A DNA stretch of 64,000 bases from CAIRTM01 sp963723235 (lineage in GTDB: Bacteria; Desulfobacterota; WTBG01; CAIYCZ01; CAIRTM01): NCBI GenBank assembly GCA_963723235.1, contig CAVRPV010000002.1, positions 30,159 through 94,158 of the forward strand. Direction: 5' to 3'. A model generated the notes under the pieces. It saw only the letters and a list, made by a program, of their open reading frames with translations, was not told the DNA's origin and made no database searches. The number at the start of each line of letters is the position of its first letter. The first letter of the stretch is position 1. Of this stretch, positions 45,057 through 57,043 are shown piece by piece. Both the position numbers and the translations under genes were made by a program.

Positions 45057-46427
45057 GGTCGAAGGGCGAACCTGCCGGTCGCCCCTACATCTGCCAGGGG
45101 TTATCAGACCGAATCGGACGGATTGGACGGATATGTCGGATCGGCGGCGCTGCAAAGAAGTCAAGCTTTCGAGTGAAAGCTCTGAGGCCGGAAGATCATC
45201 GGGCTCGATGGGCCCAAGGAAGGTATAGGTGAAAAGCTCATCGCGAAAAAGCTCGCATGCCAGAGCCTGTACCTGATCGGGGGTAACGGCATCAATGTCG
45301 GTTAAAATCTCTTCAACCGGAATATAGCCGTCATAGTACAACTCGCATTTTGCCAGGCGGCTCATGCGGCTGTCGCTACCTTCCAGCGCCAGCAGCAAAT
45401 TACCCTTGAGCTGCTCCTGGGCATGAACAACTTCTGTGCGCTCAACCGGGCGATCACATAAAGACTTCAGTTCGCGGTGCGTTATGTCCAACGACTCCTG
45501 CAGGGTCTCCTTGAGAACGCCCATGCTCACACCGAACATGCCGGTATCCAGAAATGATGTCATGAAAGAATATATTGTGTAGGCCAGCCCGCGATTTTCG
45601 CGTATTTCCTGAAAAAGACGCGAGCTCATGCTGCCCCCCAGAATGGTATTTAAAATATGCAGCACATAGCGATTGCCGTCCAGATGCGAAAGTCCCCGGG
45701 TACCAAGGCACACCTGCACCTGTTCGAGTTCGCGATAGTGAAAATCAACACGCCTGCGGCAGGCAAACTGTTCCGTGCGCTTAGTAAGCGCTCTGGCCGG
45801 AATTGACTCAAAACGCTCCCGAATCGTATCGACAAAACTCTGATGTTCGAGATTGCCGGCAGCAGCGATGATCAAATGCTGCGGACTGCGGTATTCGCGC
45901 TCAAAGAACCCGACGATCTTGTCGCGATTGAAACCCTGTACTGTCTCAATCTCGCCCAGAATATTATAGCCCAATGGATGATCGCCAAAAAAAGCCTGGT
46001 TAAACAGGTCCTGCACATAGTCATCAGGCGTGTCCCTGACCATGCTGATTTCCTGTAAAACAACATTGCGCTCTTTTTCAATTTCTTCCGTGTCAAAAAG
46101 CGAATTAAAGAAGATATCGCACAGAAGCTCGATGGCAAGATCACAGTGCCGCGAGAGCACCTTGACGTAAAAGCAGGTGTACTCCTTGGCGGTAAACGCG
46201 TTCAGCATACCGCCGACCGAATCAATCCGGCGCGCGATCTCAAAAGCCGAATAGCGGCTGGTGCCCTTAAAGAGCATATGCTCAATAAAATGCGCCAAGC
46301 CCTGCTCCGCAACGCTTTCATTGCGGGCCCCGGCTTTCACCCATATACCGATTGTAATTGAATGAACGCCCGGAATCGTTTCAGTAACGATCCGGGCGCC
46401 ATTATCAAGCAGTGACTTCCGTATCAT
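45012..46427 (-). CDS. M16-family zinc peptidase
   Basis: This is a single-chain pitrilysin/mitochondrial-processing-peptidase type protease, with the inverted zinc motif HFIEH near residue 48 and the third ligand Glu about 75 residues on (EIEKERNVVLQEISM). A second domain follows, with GTRGLSHLDGNRYVLHILNT and ENRGLAYTIYSF. At 471 aa it is about 40 residues longer than usual. The tail after PDDLPASELSLESLTSLQ is translated from a repeat and from antisense peroxiredoxin sequence. It follows pnp, the usual order in this group (pnp-M16). The physiological substrate is unknown. Confidence 0.9.
   Translation of the reverse strand: MIRKSLLDNGARIVTETIPGVHSITIGIWVKAGARNESVAEQGLAHFIEHMLFKGTSRYSAFEIARRIDSVGGMLNAFTAKEYTCFYVKVLSRHCDLAIELLCDIFFNSLFDTEEIEKERNVVLQEISMVRDTPDDYVQDLFNQAFFGDHPLGYNILGEIETVQGFNRDKIVGFFEREYRSPQHLIIAAAGNLEHQSFVDTIRERFESIPARALTKRTEQFACRRRVDFHYRELEQVQVCLGTRGLSHLDGNRYVLHILNTILGGSMSSRLFQEIRENRGLAYTIYSFMTSFLDTGMFGVSMGVLKETLQESLDITHRELKSLCDRPVERTEVVHAQEQLKGNLLLALEGSDSRMSRLAKCELYYDGYIPVEEILTDIDAVTPDQVQALACELFRDELFTYTFLGPIEPDDLPASELSLESLTSLQRRRSDISVQSVRFGLITPGRCRGDRQVRPSTSGFHFFRVQLPNRL
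45064..45087. repeat. Small palindromic repeat (GGGCGA...TCGCCC) inside M16 3' end
   Basis: GGGCGA ACCTGCCGG TCGCCC followed by CTAC is the GTAGGGGCGACCGG-type intergenic repeat. It lies between the peroxiredoxin stop and the point where the M16 protein leaves family similarity. Confidence 0.55.
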
Positions 46428-46460
46428 TGAGGCCTATTGGTTGCAAAATGCTCGTTTAGA

Positions 46461-46584
46461 GACGCGCTCGTAAAAGTTTGCAGGCAAGGCGCGCACATTC
46501 GAAGGAATGAGACGTACATGTGCGTACGCCGCAGTAACTGAGGATGCTGCGCAACGCAGCATCCGGACTTTTTACGAGCGTGTC
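46461..46584. repeat. Dispersed inverted-repeat element, subfamily B, copy 2
   Basis: The ends GACGCGCTCGTAAAAGT and ACTTTTTACGAGCGTGTC mirror each other. The inside has GGCAAGGCGCGC, GTACGCCGCAG and a perfect 10-bp hairpin GGATGCTGCG CAA CGCAGCATCC (46542-46564). It begins within five bases of the pnp stop codon and precedes the M16 gene. Confidence 0.8.
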
Positions 46585-46588
46585 AAGC

Positions 46589-48689
<2,101 letters not shown>

Positions 48690-48787
48690 ACTCTCTTTCC
48701 TCATGTCTTTAAGCGTGCAACTCCAGAGGCTGCGCGCCCTGTTGTGTTCCGGATAGTTCCGGTGTGCTTCATCTCCGTCGTGAAGCA

Positions 48788-49060
48788 CTATTTGCGCAGG
48801 TTCAGTTCCTGCAGAATCTTCTTGTAGCGCTCAGCATCCTTGTTCTTCAAATAATCCAGCAGCTTGCGACGCTGGTTAACAATTTTCAGCAGGCCGCGGC
48901 GTGAATGAAAATCCTTTTTGTGCGAGCGAAAATGCTCGGTTAAATAAATAATCCTGGTTGTAAGCAGAGCAATCTGCACCTCGGCCGAACCCGTATCATT
49001 CGCATGTCCCTGAAATTTTTTGATTACTTCCTGTTTTTTTTCCGTTTCTAATACTGCCAT
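48788..49060 (-). CDS. rpsO: 30S ribosomal protein S15
   Basis: S15 binds the central domain of 16S rRNA early in small-subunit assembly. The 90-aa protein has DTGSAEVQIALLTTRI, LTEHFRSHKKDFHSRRGLL and RRKLLDYLK, all canonical. It lies between truB and pnp, the near-universal order. Confidence 0.97.
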   Translation of the reverse strand: MAVLETEKKQEVIKKFQGHANDTGSAEVQIALLTTRIIYLTEHFRSHKKDFHSRRGLLKIVNQRRKLLDYLKNKDAERYKKILQELNLRK

Positions 49061-49177
49061 GACATTACACCTCTCCGTGATATGTGGTTAATACTGCTCC
49101 CGTTTTGTTTTCTGCTTGTTTTCTCTCTATATATGCCAGATGCGAATCTGTTGCAACAGCATAAAACTATTTCATGT

Positions 49178-50125
49178 TCACTGCGCGAACACCCGCACCG
49201 GACGCAGGGTCGCGCCGTTACCGTCCGAACTAACGCTGCTGCCGATGCTGATCAAACGTCCGTCCTGTGCAATCAGCTTGACCAGGGCTCCGTTTAAAAG
49301 CTCTTCTCTGCACAGTGCCGGGAGTTCCGCACCGCAGAGCGAAATGCCGTTACCTGCCTTGCGTTCAAGCTCGACGCTCAGCATAATTTCAGGCATATCC
49401 TTGAGCGTCTCACGCATTGCCACAAATGAGCGCTGCGGCACCATACCGGCCTCAAGCTCCAGGGCCATTTCCACGGGCAGCGCGGCATCAATCTCAAAAT
49501 ATCCGCAGCGGGTGCGCCTGAGCGCGGTCATATGGGCTCCGCATCCCAGGGCCTGGCCGATATCATGACACAGCGTGCGGATATAGGTTCCGCTTGAACA
49601 GCACACCCGCAGGCTCACGTCCGGCAGTGCAATGGCTGTAATCTCAAGCGCATACACGGTAATTGGCCGCGGTTTCCGCTCAACCGTCTCGCCCCGGCGC
49701 GCCAGCTCATAGAGCGGACGGCCGTTGCGTTTCAGGGCCGAATACATCGGCGGAACCTGCAGCTGCTCACCCTGAAAACGCTCACATGCCCGGCGGATTT
49801 CCTCCTCCGTTTCGGGCAGACAATCAGTCCGGCTCAATTCGCGGCCCTGACTGTCCTGCGTGTCAGTCGCGCTGCCGAGCCGCATGGTCGCGACATATTC
49901 CTTGTCAGCATGCATGAGAAACTGCGCCACCCGGGTGCCGTCATTGATGCACAGCGGCAGCACCCCGGTTGCCAGGGGATCAAGCGTGCCCAGATGACCG
50001 GCCTTTTTCAGGCCGAAGTGCCTCTGCACCTTCCGGCAGGCATAGCCGGAACTCATGCCAATCGGCTTATCCACTACCAGCACACCGTCGCAGGCACGCA
50101 GGTCAATGCACGCATCGTCCCGCAT
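49178..50125 (-). CDS. truB: tRNA pseudouridine-55 synthase
   Basis: TruB makes pseudouridine 55 in the T arm of tRNAs. The 315-aa protein has LVVDKPIGMSSG, the catalytic Asp in GHLGTLDPLATGVLPL, YSALKRNGRPLYELAR and CSSGTYIRTLCHDIG, with a C-terminal PUA-like region. ATG 50125 is chosen for its GAGGG spacing; ATG 50140 is an alternative. Either overlaps the end of rbfA. Confidence 0.95.
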   Translation of the reverse strand: MRDDACIDLRACDGVLVVDKPIGMSSGYACRKVQRHFGLKKAGHLGTLDPLATGVLPLCINDGTRVAQFLMHADKEYVATMRLGSATDTQDSQGRELSRTDCLPETEEEIRRACERFQGEQLQVPPMYSALKRNGRPLYELARRGETVERKPRPITVYALEITAIALPDVSLRVCCSSGTYIRTLCHDIGQALGCGAHMTALRRTRCGYFEIDAALPVEMALELEAGMVPQRSFVAMRETLKDMPEIMLSVELERKAGNGISLCGAELPALCREELLNGALVKLIAQDGRLISIGSSVSSDGNGATLRPVRVFAQ

Positions 50126-50126
50126 C

Positions 50127-50495
50127 TCAGCTGCCCTCATTACTGCTCTCGGCATCAATCCGGCGCAGCAGTTCTTCCATGCGGGCGGCATCACGCAACG
50201 AGGTGTCATACTCAAAACGCAGATGCGGCACGCAGCGCAACTGCAGCCGGGATCCGATCAGGCGCTGCACAAAACCGGCGCTGCGCTTCAGGGCTGCGGC
50301 CACATCCTTCAGTCCGGCGTCATCCTGCAGGGCAGTATAATATACACACGCATGCCGCAGATCCTTTGACATGCGCACAGCGGTTATGGTCACAAGCGGC
50401 GCAAGCGGCTCCTTAACCTCGCGCGAGAGAATCGCGGAGATTTCACGGCGCAATAGATCGCCAACCCTGTCGGTTCGCTGTACAGTGCTTTTCAT
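50127..50495 (-). CDS. rbfA: Ribosome-binding factor A
   Basis: RbfA helps mature the 5' end of 16S rRNA in 30S subunits. The 122-aa KH-fold protein shows RVGDLLRREISAILSREVKE, VRMSKDLRHACVYYT and LRFEYDTSLRDAARMEELL. It lies between the DUF503 gene and truB. Confidence 0.94.
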   Translation of the reverse strand: MKSTVQRTDRVGDLLRREISAILSREVKEPLAPLVTITAVRMSKDLRHACVYYTALQDDAGLKDVAAALKRSAGFVQRLIGSRLQLRCVPHLRFEYDTSLRDAARMEELLRRIDAESSNEGS

Positions 50496-50608
50496 AGTGT
50501 TTCGTCAATGTCCGCTTGCGGTATCAAGCGTGTTTCGAGGCGGGGGTATTCATACCTTTGGCATGTTCCGGCGCCCGCCTGCAATTCCCGCACGCACAAC
50601 GCGCGTAT

Positions 50609-50896
50609 CTACAGGCTGATCAGCTCAATGTGCTGATCAATAATTTCGGCAAGATAAAGATCCTCGATAAAATCAAGCACCTTATCCACAACCGAATTTA
50701 CATATGCACCGTCATTGCCCACCACCGAAAAGCCGATAGCCGCACTTCTCAGTTGATCATTCTCCGCAATTTCAGCTATTGAAACGGGAAAGGAGTTCCG
50801 CACCCGGGCGGTAATCCTTTTAATAATTCCCCGTTTTTCCTTCAAAGAAAAAACGCCATGCAAGGCCAGCCGCAGCCGGCATACTCCGACAACCAT
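50609..50896 (-). CDS. DUF503 family protein (YlxP-like)
   Basis: This 95-aa protein starts VVGVCRLRLALHGVFSLKEKR and has VSIAEIAENDQLRSAAIGF, the marks of DUF503. Members are regularly encoded between infB and rbfA and are thought to act in ribosome assembly, but no reaction is known. Its start directly abuts the infB stop. Confidence 0.9.
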   Translation of the reverse strand: MVVGVCRLRLALHGVFSLKEKRGIIKRITARVRNSFPVSIAEIAENDQLRSAAIGFSVVGNDGAYVNSVVDKVLDFIEDLYLAEIIDQHIELISL

Positions 50897-53614
50897 TTAT
50901 TCCAGCGTCTGTTCTACCTGCTCAAGGGCAAAAGACTCTATAATATCTCCGGGCTCAAAATCCTTGAAAGAACCCAGGAAAATACCACAGTCCTGCCCGG
51001 AAAGCACTTCACGGGCGTCATCCTTAAAGCGCTTCAGCGAGGTTATTTCACCTTCATACACATTGTCGCCATTGCGCATAACGCGCGCTTTTGAGCCCTT
51101 CGCCACTTTTCCTTCCACGACGAAACATCCGGCCACCCGGCCGTATTTGGAAATATCAAAAACCTCGCGGATTTCAGCACGGCCCGACAGATGCTCGACA
51201 TACTTGGGCGCCAACAGCCCGACCATGGCCTTGCGAACCTCATCAATAATTTCATAAATAATAGAATACATCCTGATATCAGTGCCTTCGGCCTCAGCGG
51301 TTTCATACACCTTCGGCTCGGTTTTCACGCCAAAGCCGATGATAATCGCACGTGAGGCTGAAGCCAGCATGACGTCATTGAGGCTGATTGCGCCGACGGA
51401 ATAATGCAGGACATTGACCCTGGCTTTTGCAGTATTAAGATTCTCAAGCGACTGTTTTACCGCCTCAACCGAACCCTGCACATCGGCCTTCAGTATCAGG
51501 CGCAATTCCTTCACCTCGTCCTCGCCGACATTTTGCATGAAGTTCTCAAGCGATACTTTCGCGTCTTTGCGCAGGTTCTCATCACGCTTTTTCTGCTGCC
51601 AGTAGTCGCTGGTCTGACGCGCCTTGCGATCATCAACGACTACAAAAACGTCCCCGGCTTCCGGTACGCTTGAAAATCCAAGGATTTCCACCGGTGTTGA
51701 AGGCCCGGCCTCCTTGATGGTTTTACCGTGATCGTTAATCAACGCACGCACCTTACCGGAATTATGCCGCGAAACAAACGAGTCGCCCGGCCTGAGCGTG
51801 CCTTCCTGCACCATAACGGTTGCGATCGGGCCGCGCCCCCTGTCAATCCGGGCCTCGACAATAGTACCCTTTGCAGGCTTGTTGGGATTGGCTTTGAGCT
51901 CAAGCATTTCCGCCTGCAGCAACACGCTTTCAAGCAGCTTATCGATATTGATACGTTTTTTGGCTGATATGTCGACAAAGATAACCTCACCGCCCCACTC
52001 CTCGGACAGCACCCCGTACTGGGACAGTTCCTGCCGGATCCGCTCAGGATTGGCCTCAGGCTTGTCGATCTTGTTAACCGCTACAATGATCGGCACACCG
52101 GCGGCCTTTGCATGATTGATCGCTTCAATAGTCTGGGGCATGACCCCTTCCTCGGCTGCTACCACGATAATAACGATGTCGGTCACCTGGGCACCGCGGG
52201 CGCGCATAGTCGTAAAGGCAGCATGCCCCGGCGTGTCAACAAAGGCAATATCTCCTGCAGGCAGACTGACGCGATACGCGCCGATATGCTGGGTAATGCC
52301 GCCGGCCTCACCCTCGGCCACCTTGGTATTGCGAATAGCGTCAAGCAAACTTGTTTTGCCGTGATCAACGTGGCCCATCACCGTGACAACCGGGCAACGC
52401 GTAACCCGATCCTCGTCCTCGCCAACTTCTTCCTGCTCAAAAATCGTCTCTTCTTCAATGGAGGCTATTTCAATTTCATAGTCGAAATCAGCGGCCAGCA
52501 GCGTGGCGGTATCATTATCCAGCAATTGATTTATAGTAGCCATAACGCCCAGGGCAACCAGCTTCTTTATAAGCGCGGCAGCCTTGACGCCCATACGCCG
52601 CGCAAGCTCCGCCACGGTAATACCTTCTTGTATTTTAATTTTCCGCTTGATCGCTTTCGGAACTGTTTTTTCAGTTTCGCGGGCATTGACAGCGATCATT
52701 TCAGCTTTGCCCCTTTTCGAGCGACCGGCCTTGTCCTTCAGCTTATAGCGCACGCGCTTATGCCGCGCGGCGGAACGCTCGCTGTCATCCTCCTCAACAA
52801 CGGCCTCCTGCTTCCACTGAAACTTGGCGCGTTTCTGATGGTCCTTGGCAATAAGGCGCTTGCCCTCGCGGTCTTCCGGCACGGCATCAGCCTTAGCACC
52901 GCTGCCGCGCGGCGGAACAGGCACATCCGGGACCGTTACAGCCTCGTCTTCATCCGCAGATTTTTTGTTCCTGCCAAGATCAAGCCTCCCGAGAATTATG
53001 GCGGGCGTTGCTTCCTTTTCGGTAATCCGCAGCTTTTTAACCACCTGGGCGGCCTGTTCCTCAACGGGAACCAGTTCACCGGACTCAGGCTCCGGCACTT
53101 CCTCTGCGGACACCTCGGCAACCGAGGTCCCATCAGCAGGTGGAGTGTCACCGCTATCGGTCAGCTCCGCTTCCTGCGTTTGCAGCAATTCCTGCTCCGC
53201 CGTTGCAACACCTTCGGTCTCCTCGCTGGGCGCGGCCTCCTGCACAACAGCTTCAGGCTCGGCCTTTTTACGTCGGCGAATTACTGTGCCGCTCACGCGC
53301 TGTTCTATAACGGTCTTGGGAGCCTGCCCGTCAGTCTCACGCACCACCACCTTGGCGGTCACAACCGGGGCGGTGGGTTCGGTTTCAGGAGCACGCTCTT
53401 TTTTTACTGCTTTGGGAGCTTTTTTCCGGGGGGCCGGTTTTGCAACCGGCGGCTTCGAGTCTGCACCACTGGCATGGATTTCCCGAACCTTGTCAACCTG
53501 CTCGTCAGTCAAAACTGCAAAATGAGTCTTGATTACGATATCCATACCGGCAAGAATACCGGTCAGTGTTTTCGTATCCGTTTGTAACTCTTTTGCCAAT
53601 TCGTGAACTCTCAT
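50897..53614 (-). CDS. infB: Translation initiation factor IF-2
   Basis: IF-2 brings fMet-tRNA to the ribosome. The 905-aa protein has an IF2_N helix domain at 1-50 (MRVHELAKELQTDTKTL) and a long charged Ala/Glu/Pro-rich linker to about 320. A second IF2_N domain follows, then the GTPase domain with VMGHVDHGKTSLLDAI, DTPGHAAF and NKIDKPEAN, and domains II-IV. ATG 53614 is chosen since it starts the IF2_N helix. It lies between nusA and DUF503. Confidence 0.97.
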   Translation of the reverse strand: MRVHELAKELQTDTKTLTGILAGMDIVIKTHFAVLTDEQVDKVREIHASGADSKPPVAKPAPRKKAPKAVKKERAPETEPTAPVVTAKVVVRETDGQAPKTVIEQRVSGTVIRRRKKAEPEAVVQEAAPSEETEGVATAEQELLQTQEAELTDSGDTPPADGTSVAEVSAEEVPEPESGELVPVEEQAAQVVKKLRITEKEATPAIILGRLDLGRNKKSADEDEAVTVPDVPVPPRGSGAKADAVPEDREGKRLIAKDHQKRAKFQWKQEAVVEEDDSERSAARHKRVRYKLKDKAGRSKRGKAEMIAVNARETEKTVPKAIKRKIKIQEGITVAELARRMGVKAAALIKKLVALGVMATINQLLDNDTATLLAADFDYEIEIASIEEETIFEQEEVGEDEDRVTRCPVVTVMGHVDHGKTSLLDAIRNTKVAEGEAGGITQHIGAYRVSLPAGDIAFVDTPGHAAFTTMRARGAQVTDIVIIVVAAEEGVMPQTIEAINHAKAAGVPIIVAVNKIDKPEANPERIRQELSQYGVLSEEWGGEVIFVDISAKKRINIDKLLESVLLQAEMLELKANPNKPAKGTIVEARIDRGRGPIATVMVQEGTLRPGDSFVSRHNSGKVRALINDHGKTIKEAGPSTPVEILGFSSVPEAGDVFVVVDDRKARQTSDYWQQKKRDENLRKDAKVSLENFMQNVGEDEVKELRLILKADVQGSVEAVKQSLENLNTAKARVNVLHYSVGAISLNDVMLASASRAIIIGFGVKTEPKVYETAEAEGTDIRMYSIIYEIIDEVRKAMVGLLAPKYVEHLSGRAEIREVFDISKYGRVAGCFVVEGKVAKGSKARVMRNGDNVYEGEITSLKRFKDDAREVLSGQDCGIFLGSFKDFEPGDIIESFALEQVEQTLE

Positions 53615-53680
53615 GTAATCGCCTGCGCTAAGTATTCCTTTTAACAATCATACACTATGCAAAACCGCATCCAACGCGCG

Positions 53681-55058
53681 CTACTGCGTCTCGTCTGCCG
53701 GTTTCCGATCATTCGGCTCCACGTCCGCATCATCACCTGCGGGCGTATCATCGCTTGCCGGAGCATCATCTGCTGCCGGTTCAGTCGAAGCATTATCATC
53801 TCCTGCCGGCTCATCGTCAACCCCGGCCTCCATCAGTTTTTGAGCGCTGTGTATAATAATCTGCACCTGCTCATTATCAACGCCCAGCACTTCCTGCAAA
53901 TCTTCACAATCGGCCAGGGCAACTGATTCTATTGAAACCAGATCTGCATTATACAGCGCCTCAGCCGCGCGCGCATCGATACCGTCAATCTTCAACAGCT
54001 TATCCTTAAACTGCTGGGAACGCTCCAGGTATTTCGTCTTACTGCGAATATCAATCTTCCAGCCGGTCAACTTGGCGGCCAGGCGCACATTTTGACCTTT
54101 TTTGCCGATCGCCAGGGACAGCTGGCTGTCTTCAACAATAATCTCCATGGTGCGGTTTTCTTCATCCACGATCAGCTCGGTAACCTCGGCCGGGGCCAGA
54201 GCCACACACACATAACGGGTCTGATCATCGGTCCAGGGTATGATGTCAATTTTTTCCCCGTGCAGTTCGTGCACAATATTCTGAACACGGCTGCCGCGAT
54301 TTCCCACGCAGGCGCCGACCGGATCAACCCTGGAATCGGTTGATTCCACAGCAATCTTTGCACGAAAACCGGGCTCGCGGACCACGTTGTGAATCTTGAC
54401 GATGCCCTCGGATATTTCCGGCACTTCAAGCTCAAACAGTTTCATTAAAAAACCCGGGATGCGTTCGGGACACAACAATCTGCGAGCCCTTGGTGTTTTT
54501 CTTCACATCCAGCACATAGCCTTTAATACGGTCGCGCAGCGAAAACATTTCACCCGGTATCTGCTCTGAAACCGGCATCAGCGCTTCATAGCGCCCCAGC
54601 ATGATGATAATGTTGCCCTTTTCAAAACGGTGCACATAGCCGCTGACCAGTTCGCCTTTTTTGTCTTTATATTCGCCATAGATGTTTTCACGCTCAGCCT
54701 CACGGATATTCTGCGTGATAACCTGCCGGGCGGTTTGAGCGGCAATACGCCCAAACTGCTTGACATCCATCTTGACGCCGATCTCTTCACCGACTTCGGC
54801 ATCCGGCAGAATAATACGGGCTTCCGGAATCGAAATTTCCCTGGTGATATCCACCACGTTTTCTGCCACGGTCTTATATTGAAAAAGCTCGATTTCCCCG
54901 AGTTCTGCATTGTAATGCGCTTCAATATCAAGGCTGTGGCCGTATTTGTTGAGCGCGGCCTTTACCAGCGCCGTTTCAAGCGCATTAACGAGCACTTCGC
55001 GGTCAATACCCTTATCCTTGCGGGTTTCATCTAAAATTCTATCTAACTCTGAAAGCAT
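53681..55058 (-). CDS. nusA: Transcription termination/antitermination factor NusA (one frameshift)
   Basis: NusA binds RNA polymerase and modulates pausing and termination. The N-terminal domain (MLSELDRILDETRKDKGIDR) and S1 domain (GYVHRFEKGNIIIMLG) are in one frame. KH1 (DPVGACVGNRGSRVQNIV), KH2 (SLAIGKKGQNVRLAAKL) and an acidic Asp/Glu/Pro tail are in another. One extra base in the A-run 54447-54452 separates them; corrected, it has about 458 aa. A programmed slip is conceivable at a six-base run, but a longer reading frame by error is likelier. It lies between rimP and infB. Confidence 0.94.
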
Positions 55059-55079
55059 GATACAGCCCTTTTTAAAAAG

Positions 55080-55586
55080 TTATTTTTTTTTGCTGCTGAA
55101 CTCATATTCAATATGAGCCCTGCTGATACTGTCAAGCGGCAGCTGCACACTCACGCCATCCACTTCCAGATGAACCAGCCCATCCGTATACCCGGTGAGC
55201 TTCCCCAGAAAATTACGACGGCCCTGCACGCCAGGATCCATTTTAATGCGCACCCGCTGACCCGCAAATCGTTCGAAGTCAGCGCTTTTCTTCAGAGGCC
55301 GATTAAGCCCGGGAGAAGAGACTTCAAGATTATACGCATGCCGGATAACGTCCTTACCCTCAAGCATGTCACCGGCCTGCCTGCTGATGCTCTGACAATC
55401 AGCGATGGTCACTCCGCCGGGCCGATCAATATACACGCGCAACACCCAGCCCTGCGGCTCGCGCTGATAGGTCATGTCAACCAGCTCACACCCTTCGCCT
55501 GCCACCAGCTCTTCCATGAGCGGCTCGGCCAGTGCGAGCACCTGACGGGCAGTCTTGTCCATGCCTGCCATCCCGTTAAAACTCAC
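55080..55586 (-). CDS. rimP: Ribosome maturation factor RimP
   Basis: RimP acts in 30S subunit maturation. The protein shows CELVDMTYQREPQGWVLRVY, ITIADCQSISRQ-type sequence (VTIADCQSISRQAG) and NLEVSSPGLNRPLKK. The start is uncertain: GTG 55586 has AGAGG before it, and ATG 55562 (MDKTARQ) is an alternative. It heads the nusA-infB operon, 97 bases after tRNA-Gly. Confidence 0.92.
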   Translation of the reverse strand: MSFNGMAGMDKTARQVLALAEPLMEELVAGEGCELVDMTYQREPQGWVLRVYIDRPGGVTIADCQSISRQAGDMLEGKDVIRHAYNLEVSSPGLNRPLKKSADFERFAGQRVRIKMDPGVQGRRNFLGKLTGYTDGLVHLEVDGVSVQLPLDSISRAHIEYEFSSKKK

Positions 55587-55682
55587 CGCGCCTCTGTGGG
55601 CGGATTAAAATAAAAAAGTGGGCAATGCCCACCTTCCAGACAAGAACACGAACTCAAGAAAAAATATCAGTTGCCGGGCAGT

Positions 55683-55758
55683 TGGAGCGGGCAACGGGAT
55701 TCGAACCCGCGACACCAAGCTTGGGAAGCTTGTACTCTACCAACTGAGCTATGCCCGC
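55683..55758 (-). tRNA. tRNA-Gly (anticodon CCC)
   Basis: The minus-strand sequence GCGGGCATAGCTCAGTTGG folds as a normal 76-base tRNA with an encoded CCA. The anticodon stem CAAGC/GCTTG encloses TTCCCAA, giving CCC. It lies just upstream of rimP and downstream of a near-perfect promoter. Confidence 0.95.
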
Positions 55759-55779
55759 CTTGATATTTAAACCATTCAA

Positions 55780-55808
55780 ATTATACTGCCTGTATTTAAT
55801 GGTGTCAA
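55780..55808 (-). promoter_or_regulatory. Perfect-consensus sigma-70 promoter for tRNA-Gly/rimP operon
   Basis: On the minus strand TTGACA (55808-55803) and TATAAT (55785-55780) stand exactly 17 bases apart. The predicted start is about 15 bases before the tRNA. It is the best promoter match in the window and may also feed rimP-nusA-infB. Confidence 0.85.
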
Positions 55809-55903
55809 TCTTTTTTTTGCATTATCCTGGAAGGAGTGCTATACGTTTTACCTTTTGTCGGACACACTGAAAACAATAACGAGCACATTGATCCGGATAG
55901 CGA

Positions 55904-56572
55904 ATGAAAAAAAACAACCAAAAACCCGCGACTGCTCCAGCATCAAAACCCAGGGGATTCTTTGGCTCAATGCTGAGCCGTGAAAACATCGAGGCAATTG
56001 TGATTGCCATTGTGCTTGCCCTGTTTATCGGACGTTTATCGTGCAAGCCTTCAAGATTCCCTCCGGCTCCATGCAGCCGACCCTGCTGATCGGCGATCAT
56101 ATCCTGGTAAACAAGTTTCTGTACGGAGTCGGCATACCCTTTACCGACATAAAACTGCTTGACATAAAAAAACCCGACCGGGGCGATGTGATCGTTTTTA
56201 TATATCCGGAAGACGAAAGCAAGGACTACATCAAAAGGGTCATAGGACTGCCCGGCGACACGATCCAGATTATCGACAAACAGATTTTCATAAACAGCAG
56301 CCCCTACCATGACAGCGTCGGGGTCTATGTTGATCCGATAACGCTGGCACGAGGGCAGATGAACGGCAACCGGGACAACTTCGGCCCGGTCACCGTTCCA
56401 CCGGGGGCACTGTTTGTCATGGGCGACAACCGCGATCACAGCGCCGACAGCCGTTTCTGGGGATTTGTAAACATCAACAAGGTACAGGGGCAAAGCCTTT
56501 ATCATTTACTGGTCCTGGGAAAGTGCGTTTAAAAATTTCCGCCTTACACGAATCGGCCGCCTGATCGAATAA
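55904..56572 (+). CDS. lepB: Signal peptidase I (two compensating frameshifts)
   Basis: LepB cleaves signal peptides of exported proteins. It starts MKKNNQKPATAPASKPRG, with a membrane helix EAIVIAIVLALFI, the catalytic Ser in IPSGSMQPTL, the catalytic Lys in YIKRVIGLPGD, and FVMGDNRDHSADSRFWG. One base is missing near 56029 (before VQAFKIPSG) and one is extra in the G-run 56487-56490. After it the frame continues KAFIIYWSWESAFKNFRLTR to TAA 56572. Corrected, it has 222 aa, the normal size. Confidence 0.92.
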
Positions 56573-57043
56573 GCCCCTCTGAAGCTTCGCGCCCTGTAAT
56601 GATCCATAATTATTCCTCTTTTCTCCGCCCCGGCAAAAAGGGCAGGCGCCGCTGCACGCGGTCGGCTTACATGAATCCGTTATCTCTGCTTATTTCCCTG
56701 GAAAATATTAAAATGCGCGTTGCTTTGCTTACAATGGAAATCCGGCGCCCGGATGGCGCATAAACAAAGCAACGCTATCCTGCGGGGCGGACTATAGCAT
56801 GCTCTTCTGCATTCGTCCATAATTTCATGATATGCACGAAATTCGCACTTATGAAAGCTCCTGCCCGGGCACAAAGAGGAACAGAACCAGAGCTTCATAT
56901 GTCAGGTTAATTCCTGGATGCGCTGCCCGGCTTTTATTGTGTCGACCGCAGGATTAAGGAAATGTGGCTCAACCCTTTTTGTTATTCAAATTACAGCTGA
57001 ATAACCCTCCTTTATCCGAGCATCCGAGCATATACCGCCATTA
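56573..57043. other. Intergenic stretch without a recognised gene
   Basis: About 470 bases between lepB and the convergent phosphorylase gene. I find no plausible protein, no tRNA, and no strong hairpin or repeat seen elsewhere in the window. Confidence 0.5.

Noticed and set aside
52112..53587. Long open frame on the plus strand opposite infB
   Set aside because: It is the antisense shadow of the repetitive linker and GTPase regions of infB, and has no recognisable protein features.
54440..54455. Programmed frameshift at the six-base run in nusA
   Set aside because: Slippery runs can be programmed, but no stimulatory structure is evident, NusA is not known for this, and many other genes here have the same sort of break.
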